Source of the DNA: Limisoma sp963601185
GTDB lineage: Bacteria > Bacteroidota > Bacteroidia > Bacteroidales > Muribaculaceae
Reading direction: 5' to 3'
Length of the DNA stretch: 64,000 nt
NCBI GenBank assembly: GCA_963601185.1
Contig: CAVCEE010000014.1
Coordinates: forward strand, 8,336 to 72,335
Shown piece by piece: positions 1-8,953 of the stretch (positions are counted from its first letter, which is position 1; each line of letters starts with the position of its first letter). The notes under the pieces are model-generated. The model was not told where the DNA came from. It saw only the letters and a program-made list of their open reading frames with translations, and did not search any database. Made by a program: the position numbers and the translations under genes.

Positions 1-1
1 A

Positions 2-1984
2 ACCTATGGGATTTCAGGCACCGTGACCGACAGCCAAGGACATCCGCTCGAAGGAGCGACTGTGATGTTTTTCGCCAGTCCAGTGCACTGCAACACCGAT
101 GCCAAAGGGCATTACCGTCTAACTGCAACCGACACCGACACGCATCTCTACGTCTACTACCCTGGCATGCAGTTTGCCAACGTGGAGCGCAAGAGCAGCG
201 ACCGCACTGTCAACATTCGGATGCAGGCAAAAAACAATTCTGCCATTGCCGCATTGAGAAGAGGGAAAGCACAGGCCACAAAGTGGTACAATCCAAAGAA
301 CCACACCACCCACACCTACTGCAACCCTATGAACATAGGCTACAACTACGAGCCTCTCAACAACAATTCAATCAAAGGCGGTGCCTTCCGGTCGTCTGCC
401 GACCCTATGGCACTTACATATAAAGACCGCTACCTGCTGTTTTCCACCAATCAGGGCGGTTTCCACTACTCCAGCAACCTCAGCGACTGGGATTTCTGCC
501 AAGCCACATTCCAGCGCCGTCCTGCCGACGACGACCAGTGCGCCCCGGCAGCCTATGTTGCCGGCGACACACTGTTCTACACCGGCTCTACCTATGAGGG
601 TCTGCCCGTATGGTACACCACCGACCCCTATTCAGGACGCTGGCGGCGTGCCGTAGAGCGCAACACATTGCCGTCGTGGGATCCATGCCTCTTTCTCGAC
701 GACGACGGTCGCTTGTATCTCTACTACGGCTCAAGCAACGAATATCCGCTGAAGGCCGTCGAGATTAGCCGCGACGACTTCACACCAATCAGCAAAATCC
801 ACGACGTGGTGATGCTCCAACCGGAGCAACACGGATGGGAACGCTTCGGTATGAACAACGACGACGAGGTCACACTCCGTCCGTTCACCGAAGGCGCATA
901 TATGACCAAAAACAACGGACGCTACTATCTCCAGTACGGCGCACCTGGCACAGAGTTCAAGACCTATGCCGACGGCGTGTATGTGGGCGACTCCCCACTC
1001 GGTCCGTTCACCTATCAGCCGCTCAACCCAATGTGCTACAAGCCCGGCGGATTTGTGCGCGGCTGCGGTCACGGCGGCACTTTTGCCGACCGTCTGGGCA
1101 ACTACTGGCACGTGGCTACCTGTATGCTTTCGCTCAAATACAAATTTGAACGCCGCATAGGTCTCTACCCTACTGCATTTGACGCCGATGGCGTGATGCA
1201 CTCGGCGACGGCTTTCGGTGACTATCCTAACTGGAACGCCGATGCCGACATCAAGAACCCTGAGGACCGCTTCACAGGATGGATGCTCTTGTCCTACGGC
1301 AAGGAGGTAAAGGTGTCGTCGAGCGACAGCACATTCGTGGCTTCCGCACTTTCCGACGACGACATCCGCACCTACTGGGCTGCAAAAACGGGCGATGCCG
1401 GCGAATGGGCGCAGATTGACCTCGGCGACGACCGCACAGTGCGTGCCATTCAGGTTAATTTCTACGACCATCAGTCCACCCAACACAACCGTGCCAACGA
1501 CATCTACTATCAGTATCGCATCTGGGCGAGTGCCGACGGCAAGACGTGGCAACTCGCAGTGGACAAGAGCGACAACGACCGCGACGTGCCGCACGACTAC
1601 ATCGAACTCGCCGACACGCTCCACACACGCTTCCTGAAGGTTGAAAATCTCCATATGCCAGCCGACAGCAAGTTCTGTCTCTCCGACATCCGCGTGTTCG
1701 GCTCTGCCGACGGTCAAAAGCCTGCCGCAGTGAAGAAATTCAAGGCCAACCGCAATGCTACGGACAAGCGCAACGTGATGCTCTCGTGGCAACCTGCGAA
1801 AGGTGCTTATGGCTATGTGGTGACCTACGGCATTGAACCTTCTAAACTCTACAATTCAATCCTCGTCTACGGCGACACATCCTACGATATGCGCGGACTC
1901 GACCTCGGCACCGACTATTATTTCTCCATCCGTGCCATCGGCGAAACAGGATGCTCCGCCACGACAAAACCGGTAAAAATTTAA
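2..1984 (+). CDS. GH43 glycosidase with F5/8C and Fn3 domains (5' end outside window)
   Basis: Secreted or surface glycoside hydrolase of family 43, likely releasing arabinose, xylose or galactose side groups from plant or host glycan. The frame is open to the left edge and begins inside a carboxypeptidase-like beta-sandwich (ISGTVTD...GATV), so the true start and signal peptide lie upstream. The GTG at 23 is not the start. Counting from that GTG, the sandwich covers about 1-70 and the five-bladed GH43 propeller about 100-410. Putative catalytic acids are Asp127 (SADP), Asp220 (SWDP) and Glu290 (TEGAY). A discoidin F5/8C carbohydrate-binding domain follows at about 430-570 and a fibronectin III domain at about 575-653. 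The next gene starts 35 bp downstream on the same strand, so this is probably part of a glycan-utilisation operon. Substrate is not decided by the sequence. Confidence 0.86.
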   Translation, partial: TYGISGTVTDSQGHPLEGATVMFFASPVHCNTDAKGHYRLTATDTDTHLYVYYPGMQFANVERKSSDRTVNIRMQAKNNSAIAALRRGKAQATKWYNPKNHTTHTYCNPMNIGYNYEPLNNNSIKGGAFRSSADPMALTYKDRYLLFSTNQGGFHYSSNLSDWDFCQATFQRRPADDDQCAPAAYVAGDTLFYTGSTYEGLPVWYTTDPYSGRWRRAVERNTLPSWDPCLFLDDDGRLYLYYGSSNEYPLKAVEISRDDFTPISKIHDVVMLQPEQHGWERFGMNNDDEVTLRPFTEGAYMTKNNGRYYLQYGAPGTEFKTYADGVYVGDSPLGPFTYQPLNPMCYKPGGFVRGCGHGGTFADRLGNYWHVATCMLSLKYKFERRIGLYPTAFDADGVMHSATAFGDYPNWNADADIKNPEDRFTGWMLLSYGKEVKVSSSDSTFVASALSDDDIRTYWAAKTGDAGEWAQIDLGDDRTVRAIQVNFYDHQSTQHNRANDIYYQYRIWASADGKTWQLAVDKSDNDRDVPHDYIELADTLHTRFLKVENLHMPADSKFCLSDIRVFGSADGQKPAAVKKFKANRNATDKRNVMLSWQPAKGAYGYVVTYGIEPSKLYNSILVYGDTSYDMRGLDLGTDYYFSIRAIGETGCSATTKPVKI

Positions 1985-2019
1985 CATCAAACCAATATTC
2001 AAAACAGCAAAAAAGACTT

Positions 2020-3387
2020 ATGAAACTTGCCAAGACTCTACTCTCAATCGCCATCTGCGGCATTGTCTACACATCGTGCAGTGCATCGGGCGAAAGCAAA
2101 GGCTCGGAGGTCAAACCGACTCCCGTACGCCCAGAATCGTTTGAGAGCGACAGTACTTTTCTCGACTATATCGAAAAGACCCACATGAACTATATGTGGG
2201 ACGGTGCGGAATCCAACTCCGGTATGGCTTGCGAACGCATCCACCTCGACGGTGAATATCCGGAAAACGACCAGCATATCGTCACCACCGGCGGCAGCGG
2301 CTTCGGCATCGCCGGACTCATCGCTGGCATCGACCGCGGCTTCATCGACCGCAGCGAAGGCGTGAAGCGTCTTCAGAAAATCGTTGACTTCCTCGGCAGC
2401 GCTGACCGCTACCACGGAGTGTGGTCGCACTGGATCGACGGCCGTACAGGCAAGACCAAACCGTTCGGACAGAAGGACGACGGCGGCGACCTCGTTGAGA
2501 GTTCGTTCCTGATGGCGAGTCTGCTTTGCGCACGCCAATACTTTGCCGACGGCAGTGCCGACGAGCAGAAACTTGCCGCAGACATCGACAAACTCTGGAA
2601 AGAGATGGAATACGACTGGTATCGCCGCGATGGCGAAGACGTGCTCTACTGGCACTGGTCGCCTAACTACGGCTGGGAGATGAACTTTCCGCTCCAGGGC
2701 TACAATGAATGCCTCATCACATATATCCTCGGTGCTTCGTCGCCGACACACGCCATCCCAGCATCGTGCTACCACAAAGGCTGGGCGCGTTCGGGCGGCA
2801 TAAAGAGTAGCGTGAAGCCCTACGGCTACGCCCTCGAACTGAAGCACAACGGATGCGAGCAGGAAGGCGGTCCGCTCTTCTGGGCTCACTACTCATACAT
2901 CTGCCTCGACCCGACCAACCTCTCCGACCAGTATGCCAACTACTGGAACGTGACGCGCAATCACGCACTCAGCGACTATGAGTACTGCAAGCGCAATCCA
3001 AAAGGCTACAAAGGCTACGGAGCGAACTGTTGGGGCTTGACCGCAAGTTATTCGGTCGACGGCTATTCAGCCCACTCACCAAGCAACGACCTCGGGGTGA
3101 TTACCCCAACGGCAGCCCTGTCGTCGTTCCCCTACACCCCAACAGAGTCGATGGCAGCATTGCGCCACTTCTGGGATATGGGTACAAAGATCTGGGGCAA
3201 ATACGGCTTCTATGACGCATTCTCCGAAACCAAGTCGTGGACCACTCCGCGCTATCTCGCCATCGACCAACTCACCATCGCGCCGATGATTGAGAACTAC
3301 CGAAGCAAGTTGCTGTGGCGACTCTTTATGAGTTGTCCGGAGGTGCAGAACGGTCTCGCCACACTGGGCTTTACTGTAAGCAAATAA
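2020..3387 (+). CDS. GH144-type glucanase lipoprotein (glycoamylase-like, probable beta-1,2-glucanase)
   Basis: 455-residue lipoprotein. The start at 2020 is chosen because it gives a signal peptide with a lipobox (YTSC, Cys20); an in-frame start 69 bp upstream would overlap the preceding gene and spoil it. The body matches the glycoamylase-like family (COG5368/PF10091), whose characterised Bacteroidetes members are GH144 endo-beta-1,2-glucanases. Recognisable blocks are TGGSGFGIAGL (90-100), DDGGDLVESS (153-162) with Asp157 and Glu160 in the expected acidic pair, and GYNE with Glu230. It is probably anchored to the outer membrane and cuts long beta-1,2-glucan for the GH3 enzyme encoded 19 bp downstream. 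Family membership is well supported; linkage specificity is inferred from family knowledge and context. Confidence 0.8.
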   Translation: MKLAKTLLSIAICGIVYTSCSASGESKGSEVKPTPVRPESFESDSTFLDYIEKTHMNYMWDGAESNSGMACERIHLDGEYPENDQHIVTTGGSGFGIAGLIAGIDRGFIDRSEGVKRLQKIVDFLGSADRYHGVWSHWIDGRTGKTKPFGQKDDGGDLVESSFLMASLLCARQYFADGSADEQKLAADIDKLWKEMEYDWYRRDGEDVLYWHWSPNYGWEMNFPLQGYNECLITYILGASSPTHAIPASCYHKGWARSGGIKSSVKPYGYALELKHNGCEQEGGPLFWAHYSYICLDPTNLSDQYANYWNVTRNHALSDYEYCKRNPKGYKGYGANCWGLTASYSVDGYSAHSPSNDLGVITPTAALSSFPYTPTESMAALRHFWDMGTKIWGKYGFYDAFSETKSWTTPRYLAIDQLTIAPMIENYRSKLLWRLFMSCPEVQNGLATLGFTVSK

Positions 3388-3406
3388 CTATTAATCTATA
3401 GACATT

Positions 3407-5695
3407 ATGAGAAAAAGAAACATTATCGCTGCTATGTTCATGCTATGCATGAGCCTCGGTGCTTCAGCCGCACCGGCAGCAAATGACGATGCCAAGATGA
3501 ACAAGTTTATCGACGACCTTATGTCGAAGATGACTGTCGAGGAAAAAATCGGACAACTCAACTTGCCTGTAACCGGCGACATCGTGACCGGTCAGGCAAA
3601 GAGCAGCAACGTGGCTGACAAAATCCGCAACTGCGAAGTCGGCGGACTCTTCAACCTCAAGGGCGTGAGCAAAATCAAGGAGGTGCAGCGCATCGCCGTT
3701 GAGCAGAGCCGTCTGCACATCCCCTTGCTTTTCGGTATGGACGTGATCCACGGTTATGAAACCGTGTTCCCTATCCCGTTTGCACTCTCCTGCTCGTGGG
3801 ACGTCAACGCCATCCGCCAGTCGGCGCAGATTGCCGCACAGGAATGCTCTGCCGACGGTATCAACTGGACATTCTCCCCGATGCTCGACATCTGTGTTGA
3901 CCCTCGCTGGGGCCGCGTGTCGGAAGGCAACGGCGAAGACCAGTATCTCGGTTCTCAGATTGCCCGCGCAATGGTTGAAGGCTACCAAGGCAACAACCTT
4001 GCCGACAAGAACACCGTGATGGCGTGCGTAAAGCACTTCGCCCTCTATGGTGCTGCCGAAGCCGGACGCGACTACAACACCGTCGATATGAGCCACTGGC
4101 GTATGTTCAACTACTATATGCCGCCCTACAAGGCAGCCGTTGATGCCGGTGCATTGAGCGTGATGACCTCATTCAACGTTGTTGACGGCATTCCTGCCTC
4201 TGGCAACCGCTGGTTGCTCAACGATGTGCTCCGCAAAATGTGGGGCTTCAAGGGTATGGTCGTTACCGACTACACCGCAATCTCTGAAATGATTGCCCAC
4301 GGTATGGGAGACCTCAAGCAAGTGTCGGAACTGGCGCTCAATGCTGGCACCGATATGGATATGGTCGCCGAAGGATATGCAACCACCACTGCACAGTCAA
4401 TCAAGGAAGGCAAAGTTAGTATGGCTACTCTCGATGCAGCATGCCGCCGCATCCTCGAAGCCAAATGGAAACTCGGACTCTTCGACGACCCTTACCGCTA
4501 CTGCGACGAGAAGCGCGCAAAGAAAGAAGTATTCACCGCTGAGCACCGCGCCGTGGCACGCAACACTGCCGCCGAGACATTTGTACTGCTCAAGAATGAG
4601 GGCAACCTCCTGCCAATGCAGCGCAAAGGCACAATCGCCCTTGTAGGTCCGCTCGCATCTACAGCAAGCAACATGTCGGGCACATGGAGTGTGGCAGCAC
4701 GCCTCAACGACAACAAGACCCTGCTTCAGGGTATGCGCGATGCCGTAGGCAACAAGGCAAACGTGGTCTACGCCAAAGGATGTAACCTTATGAGCGATGC
4801 CGCACGCGAAGCCGATGCTACAATGTTCGGCCGCGAAATGCGCGACAGCCGTTCTGCAGAGGAGATGCTCAACGAAGCCATCAGCGTGGCAAAGGATGCC
4901 GACATCATCGTGTGTGCCGTAGGCGAATCGTCGGAAATGAGCGGTGAAAGCAGCAGCCGTTCCGACCTTACCCTCCCCGACACCCAGCGCGCCCTGCTTG
5001 AAGCAATGAAGGCTACCGGCAAACCCGTAGTACTCGTGTACTTCGCAGGTCGTCCAACGGTGATGACTTGGGAAAGCGAAAACTTCAACGCCATCCTTGA
5101 CGTATGGTTTGGCGGCAGCGAAAGTGCCGACGCTATCTGCGACGTGCTCTTCGGCGACAAAGTGCCGAGCGGCAAACTCTCAGCCACAATGCCTAAGAGC
5201 GTAGGCCAGATTCCTCTCTACTACAACCACCTCAACACCGGCCGTCCGCTGGAAGAGGGCAAATGGTTCACCAAGTTCCGCAGCAACTACCTCGACATCG
5301 ACAACGAACCGCTCTATCCGTTTGGCTACGGTCTGTCGTACACCACATTCAAGTACGGTACTCCCACCCTTTCGTCTACCACAATCAACGAGGGCGGCAA
5401 AGTAACACTCTCTGTCGACGTAACCAACACCGGCAACTACGACGGTGATGAAATCGTGCAACTCTATGTACGCGACCTCGTGGGCAGCGTTTCGCGCCCT
5501 GTCAAGGAACTCAAAGGCTTCGAGCGCATCAGTCTTAAGAAAGGCGAGACACGCACGGTAAGTTTCACTGTCAGCACCGACGACCTGAAATTCTACAACC
5601 AGCAACTCGACTACATCTGCGAGCCAGGCGATTTCGAGATTATGGTCGGTCCTAACAGCAACGACGTGCAGACTCTCAAGTTTACATTGAAATAA
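3407..5695 (+). CDS. bglX: GH3 beta-glucosidase (BglX-like)
   Basis: 762-residue exported family 3 glycoside hydrolase, a typical length for the BglX type. It has a signal peptide (1-21), an (alpha/beta)8 domain with the conserved KHF (209-211) and the nucleophile Asp288 in VVTDYTA, an alpha/beta-sandwich domain (about 390-620), and a C-terminal Fn3-like domain (about 650-760; YPFGYGLSYT precedes it). It hydrolyses non-reducing beta-glucosyl residues from oligosaccharides in the periplasm. The adjacent GH144-type gene makes sophoro-oligosaccharides a likely substrate, as reported for the Bacteroides GH3 enzyme BT_3567. A strong intrinsic terminator follows 48 bp after the stop, so this gene probably closes the operon. 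Confidence 0.9.
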   Translation: MRKRNIIAAMFMLCMSLGASAAPAANDDAKMNKFIDDLMSKMTVEEKIGQLNLPVTGDIVTGQAKSSNVADKIRNCEVGGLFNLKGVSKIKEVQRIAVEQSRLHIPLLFGMDVIHGYETVFPIPFALSCSWDVNAIRQSAQIAAQECSADGINWTFSPMLDICVDPRWGRVSEGNGEDQYLGSQIARAMVEGYQGNNLADKNTVMACVKHFALYGAAEAGRDYNTVDMSHWRMFNYYMPPYKAAVDAGALSVMTSFNVVDGIPASGNRWLLNDVLRKMWGFKGMVVTDYTAISEMIAHGMGDLKQVSELALNAGTDMDMVAEGYATTTAQSIKEGKVSMATLDAACRRILEAKWKLGLFDDPYRYCDEKRAKKEVFTAEHRAVARNTAAETFVLLKNEGNLLPMQRKGTIALVGPLASTASNMSGTWSVAARLNDNKTLLQGMRDAVGNKANVVYAKGCNLMSDAAREADATMFGREMRDSRSAEEMLNEAISVAKDADIIVCAVGESSEMSGESSSRSDLTLPDTQRALLEAMKATGKPVVLVYFAGRPTVMTWESENFNAILDVWFGGSESADAICDVLFGDKVPSGKLSATMPKSVGQIPLYYNHLNTGRPLEEGKWFTKFRSNYLDIDNEPLYPFGYGLSYTTFKYGTPTLSSTTINEGGKVTLSVDVTNTGNYDGDEIVQLYVRDLVGSVSRPVKELKGFERISLKKGETRTVSFTVSTDDLKFYNQQLDYICEPGDFEIMVGPNSNDVQTLKFTLK

Positions 5696-5742
5696 TAGCA
5701 AAGCCAACAGATATAAAGATAAAAAAGATTAGTTTTAGGTAG

Positions 5743-5795
5743 GCGTCCCCGAAGGATACTGCCCTCAGGCACTCCCTTCGGGGACGCAATTTTTT
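5743..5795 (+). terminator. Intrinsic terminator after GH3 gene
   Basis: A perfect 13-bp stem (GCGTCCCCGAAGG at 5743-5755 pairing with 5775-5787) encloses a 19-nt loop and is followed by a T-run at 5790-5795. It lies between the GH3 gene and the DUF4886 gene and should end the glycosidase transcript. Confidence 0.85.
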
Positions 5796-5816
5796 CCAAC
5801 CACCAAGCCACCGACA

Positions 5817-6656
5817 ATGAAAAGATTCAAGATACTCCTTCTACTTGCATTCGCGGTTCTCGCTGGCGCATTCTCCGGCAATGCCGCCACAATCCGCATT
5901 CTCGCCATCGGCAACAGTTTTTCGGAGGATGCCATCGAGCAGAACCTCCACGAGATTGCCGAAGCCGACGGCATCACTGCCATCGTAGGCAACCTCTACA
6001 TCCCGGGATGCTCGCTTGAACGCCACATGGAATGCGTCAACACCGATGCGCCCGACTACCGCTACCGCAAGGTCATAGCCGACGGCACAACCGTTGAAGC
6101 ACCCCACTGCCGCCTCGACAGCGCATTGTTCGACGAGCAATGGGACTACATCAGCGTGCAGCAGGCAAGCCATTTCTCTGGCGACTACACCACCTATCAG
6201 CCCTATCTGGCTGAGTTGATTGCCTATGTGAAGGCTCACGTTCCTGCAACCGTAAAAATCGTGTTTCACCAAACCTGGGCGTACTCAGCCGACTCCAACC
6301 ACGACGGTTTCCGCCGCTACGGCAACAGCCAGCAACAGATGTATGAAGCCATCATCGGTGCAACCAAGCAGGTGCTGCGCGATGCCAAGCCCGACATACT
6401 TGTACCGGCAGGCACGGCAATACAGAATGCCCGCACCTCAACACTCGGCGACACGATGAACCGCGACGGATATCACCTGCAACTCGTCTACGGTCGCTAC
6501 ACGGCAGCCTGCACATGGTTTGAAGCCTTGACCGACAAAAGCGTGGTGGGCAACACCTTCACTCCCGAAGGCATCACCGCCGAGCAGAAACGCATTGCTC
6601 AAAAAGCCGCCCACGAGGCAGTCCGCCATCCACTGAAAGTGAAAAAAATCAAATAG
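5817..6656 (+). CDS. DUF4886 domain-containing secreted protein (SGNH-hydrolase-like)
   Basis: 279 residues with a signal peptide (1-23). The mature part starts with IRILAIGNSFSEDA, the GNSFS block typical of DUF4886 and reminiscent of block I of SGNH/GDSL esterases. An RDGYHL segment near residue 220 supplies an Asp-His pair resembling SGNH block V. Such proteins are common in Bacteroidetes glycan-utilisation loci and may be periplasmic esterases; no activity is proven for this family as far as I know. It lies just behind the terminator of the GH3 gene, so it needs read-through or its own promoter, and I see no convincing -7 box. A terminator follows. Confidence 0.75.
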   Translation: MKRFKILLLLAFAVLAGAFSGNAATIRILAIGNSFSEDAIEQNLHEIAEADGITAIVGNLYIPGCSLERHMECVNTDAPDYRYRKVIADGTTVEAPHCRLDSALFDEQWDYISVQQASHFSGDYTTYQPYLAELIAYVKAHVPATVKIVFHQTWAYSADSNHDGFRRYGNSQQQMYEAIIGATKQVLRDAKPDILVPAGTAIQNARTSTLGDTMNRDGYHLQLVYGRYTAACTWFEALTDKSVVGNTFTPEGITAEQKRIAQKAAHEAVRHPLKVKKIK

Positions 6657-6690
6657 CATTTCATACCTTCATTCAGACTTATATAAATTT

Positions 6691-6728
6691 AGCCGCCGCG
6701 ACGTGTGATACGCCGCGGCGGCTTTTTT
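6691..6728 (+). terminator. Terminator between convergent genes
   Basis: A 10-bp GC-rich stem (AGCCGCCGCG at 6691-6700 with 6714-6723) is followed by T6. It ends the + strand transcript of the DUF4886 gene. It sits 16 bp from the stop of the convergent - strand operon. On the - strand it is followed only by AAATTTATA, so termination in that direction is weaker. Confidence 0.85.
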
Positions 6729-6743
6729 ATGGGTTATTTCAAA

Positions 6744-8444
6744 CTACTTCATCAATGTAGGCGATGGAGTGGACTGGTGCGAGCCGCCCCAAGTGCGGTT
6801 CACCTTGCCGAGAGCGCGACGCTTTGCGCTTTCCATCTTGGAAGCAACCGTAGACGTGCTGCTTGTTGAATAGTCAACATAGGTCACTGCGTGGGTAAAT
6901 GTGCCTGTAACCTTGTTTCCGTTCATGTCAAGGAGGTTGAAGTCAAACTTGCGGTTGCCGTCGCTGAGTGTAGTCACTGTGAACGAGCCGCCGTGGATCG
7001 GGGCAAGGATTGACTGGTAGCCTTCGTCGTCGGTCGAGTCGAGGTCGCCGTACCAACTGAATTCCATATTGCCCGCAAAACTTACGAAACCTTTGATGCC
7101 ACTGAGGTCGGTGAGCGAGTTGTCGATGGCATAAGTGCCGTCCTTCAACTCTGCTTCACTGTTGGAAAGCACCTCAAGGCAAAGGTAGTCGCCTTCTGTC
7201 TGCTCAGGGTCGCTGAACATAAGGATATGCGAGTTTGTACCTTCGATAATGTAGTCGCCGCAGTTGTAGTCGATTACAGCAACATCCGACGGGAACTTCG
7301 ACAATGTGTAGTCGCCGGTGAGTCCGTCAGGAAGCACTGGTTCGCTGCTATTGTCGATATAGTTCACGATGTAAGGCTTCTTGTCGTAGGAGCCTGTAAT
7401 CTTGATGCCGTTTGACGAAATGAAGTCGAAATCGAAGTGAGTACCGTTGTTCGACACTACCATCGTACCGCTTTCCACCACAGCCATTGACACGCGTCCA
7501 TCGGCAGCAAGGTAAGTGATGTAGCAACCCATCGGAGTGCTTGAACCCATCACCTCCATTACCTGACCGATTGAGATGGTGTAAGGCAGATAAGTCTGGC
7601 TAGTAACTCTCAGACGAGGATCGATGGTGTAGACACCATCGGTCACCACCGGAGCCCAGTTTGATGTATGCTTTGCATCCTTCGGCATATAGTAAGGCAC
7701 ATAGAGGTAGTAGCCTTCGGTCTGCGAGCCGCTTTCATTGAATGTGCCGGTGAAGAACTGCAACGAACCGTCGTCGCAGAACGGGTTGAACCAGTTAGCC
7801 CACACGCGACCCTGACCTTCGGTGAATGCCACGTTGACATCCTCGGTAAAGTCAACTGCGCCTGACGAACCTACGGCAAACTTGATCGGACCTACATAGG
7901 AAACCTCCGCAGTGGCATCGCCGAGCAATTCGAGTTCGGCGCGAATGTCGTACCAGTCGCCATCACACTTTACATCAACCGTACCGCCGACAACATAGCC
8001 CACGGCAACACCGTCGCTACCCTCTGCCGTGCGCATCCACAAGGCTGAGTTCTCTGAACTGATAGTATATGATTCGCCGGAGTTAGCCACACGGTAGTAG
8101 CCTTCCGACAACTTTGCGTTCTGTGCCTCTTCGCTGAGAGGAGCATACAGCGACAAAGCCAACTGAAGTCCGCCGATTTCCGCCGGCTGTCCCTCGTCGT
8201 CGGGTTGCTCCGTACCGATGCTGAAATCATAGCGGGCATTGGAAGTGCGAGGATTGTAGGTTGCCTCAAGCAGAGTGTTTGCGGCAATGTAGGTAGGTGC
8301 ATCGGTAAACGAAATGTTAGCCAGTTGGTCGGAGGTGAAAACCGATTTCTCTCCGTCCTTGGTGGTCACCACCACCTGATAACTCTGCGCAAACATCGAC
8401 GATGCCGCAGCGAGAGCGCATAATGCCAATATATTTCTTTTCAT
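6744..8444 (-). CDS. Secreted protein of unknown function, repeat-module family
   Basis: 566 residues, no family recognised. A clear signal peptide (1-19, ending MFAQ) is followed by a short module (about 20-49: VVVTTKDGEKSVF...ISFTD) shared with both upstream genes of this operon. The rest is rich in Ser, Thr, Gly and beta-forming residues. It contains several copies of a loose pattern: an 'EGYY/GVYTID' start, a 'GGTVDV..DG.WYDIR' strand pair and a closing Y-x-G-P or T-G-x-F strand. The same pattern occurs in the 807-residue protein of the operon, suggesting one fold. The C-terminus (...STPSPTLMK) has no obvious sorting signal. It is the last gene of the operon, 11 bp after the preceding stop. 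Probably extracellular or on the surface; function unknown. Confidence 0.7.
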   Translation of the reverse strand: MKRNILALCALAAASSMFAQSYQVVVTTKDGEKSVFTSDQLANISFTDAPTYIAANTLLEATYNPRTSNARYDFSIGTEQPDDEGQPAEIGGLQLALSLYAPLSEEAQNAKLSEGYYRVANSGESYTISSENSALWMRTAEGSDGVAVGYVVGGTVDVKCDGDWYDIRAELELLGDATAEVSYVGPIKFAVGSSGAVDFTEDVNVAFTEGQGRVWANWFNPFCDDGSLQFFTGTFNESGSQTEGYYLYVPYYMPKDAKHTSNWAPVVTDGVYTIDPRLRVTSQTYLPYTISIGQVMEVMGSSTPMGCYITYLAADGRVSMAVVESGTMVVSNNGTHFDFDFISSNGIKITGSYDKKPYIVNYIDNSSEPVLPDGLTGDYTLSKFPSDVAVIDYNCGDYIIEGTNSHILMFSDPEQTEGDYLCLEVLSNSEAELKDGTYAIDNSLTDLSGIKGFVSFAGNMEFSWYGDLDSTDDEGYQSILAPIHGGSFTVTTLSDGNRKFDFNLLDMNGNKVTGTFTHAVTYVDYSTSSTSTVASKMESAKRRALGKVNRTWGGSHQSTPSPTLMK

Positions 8445-8455
8445 AACGTGCTTGT

Positions 8456-8932
8456 CTATTTGATGAATTTAAATGACTGTTTTGGCGTGCTTACTACATA
8501 CACACCTTTGCTTAGGCTTCCGAGAGCCACTTCCGCATGTCCGGCGGTGTCGGCATTTGTCGAAATGAGGCAACGACCCTTGACGTCGTAGACAGCGACT
8601 GCCGCAGCGGCATCAAGTCCATCAACGAGGATTTGTGAGTCGGTAACCACGAAACTGAGCGACTTGCCTTCAATCTTGCTAACGCTTGCCGGGTCGGCAT
8701 TGAGAGTAAGTTTGTCTACTTTGTCAAGGCTGTAGGCAACCTCCTGTGTTGAAGCCAACGAAATGTGGAGTTCTCCGTTCTCGATAGTAGCGATAGGCTC
8801 GTCGGAAAACTTGAAATCCACTGTTCCACCGTCAGTGGTATGGACATACAGCACATAAGGGTAAGTTGTGGAAGCATTCGCCGATGCGAGTGATGCCAAT
8901 GCCACAAAAGCTGCTAAAATATATTTTTTCAT
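8456..8932 (-). CDS. Small secreted protein with T9SS type A-like C-terminal domain
   Basis: 158 residues. It has a signal peptide (1-20) and a short N-terminal module (26-46: YVLYVHTTDGGTVDFKF) related to those of both flanking genes. The C-terminal part (about 90-158) reads like a type IX secretion sorting domain: AVYDVKGRCL, then LSKGVYVVST and a final Lys-rich strand. In T9SS cargo this domain directs export across the outer membrane and surface anchoring. Here there is almost nothing between the N-terminal module and the sorting domain, so the protein is practically a bare carrier. It sits 21 bp after the 807-residue protein and 11 bp before the 566-residue one, clearly in one operon. 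Confidence 0.7.
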   Translation of the reverse strand: MKKYILAAFVALASLASANASTTYPYVLYVHTTDGGTVDFKFSDEPIATIENGELHISLASTQEVAYSLDKVDKLTLNADPASVSKIEGKSLSFVVTDSQILVDGLDAAAAVAVYDVKGRCLISTNADTAGHAEVALGSLSKGVYVVSTPKQSFKFIK

Positions 8933-8953
8933 TTTACTGTATTCTTTTAGTTG

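Noticed and set aside
731..1792. A 353-codon - strand frame opposite the GH43 gene
   Set aside because: Shadow of a well-supported glycosidase. The same reasoning applies to long opposite-strand frames over the GH144, GH3, CtpA, rpoB and rpoC genes.
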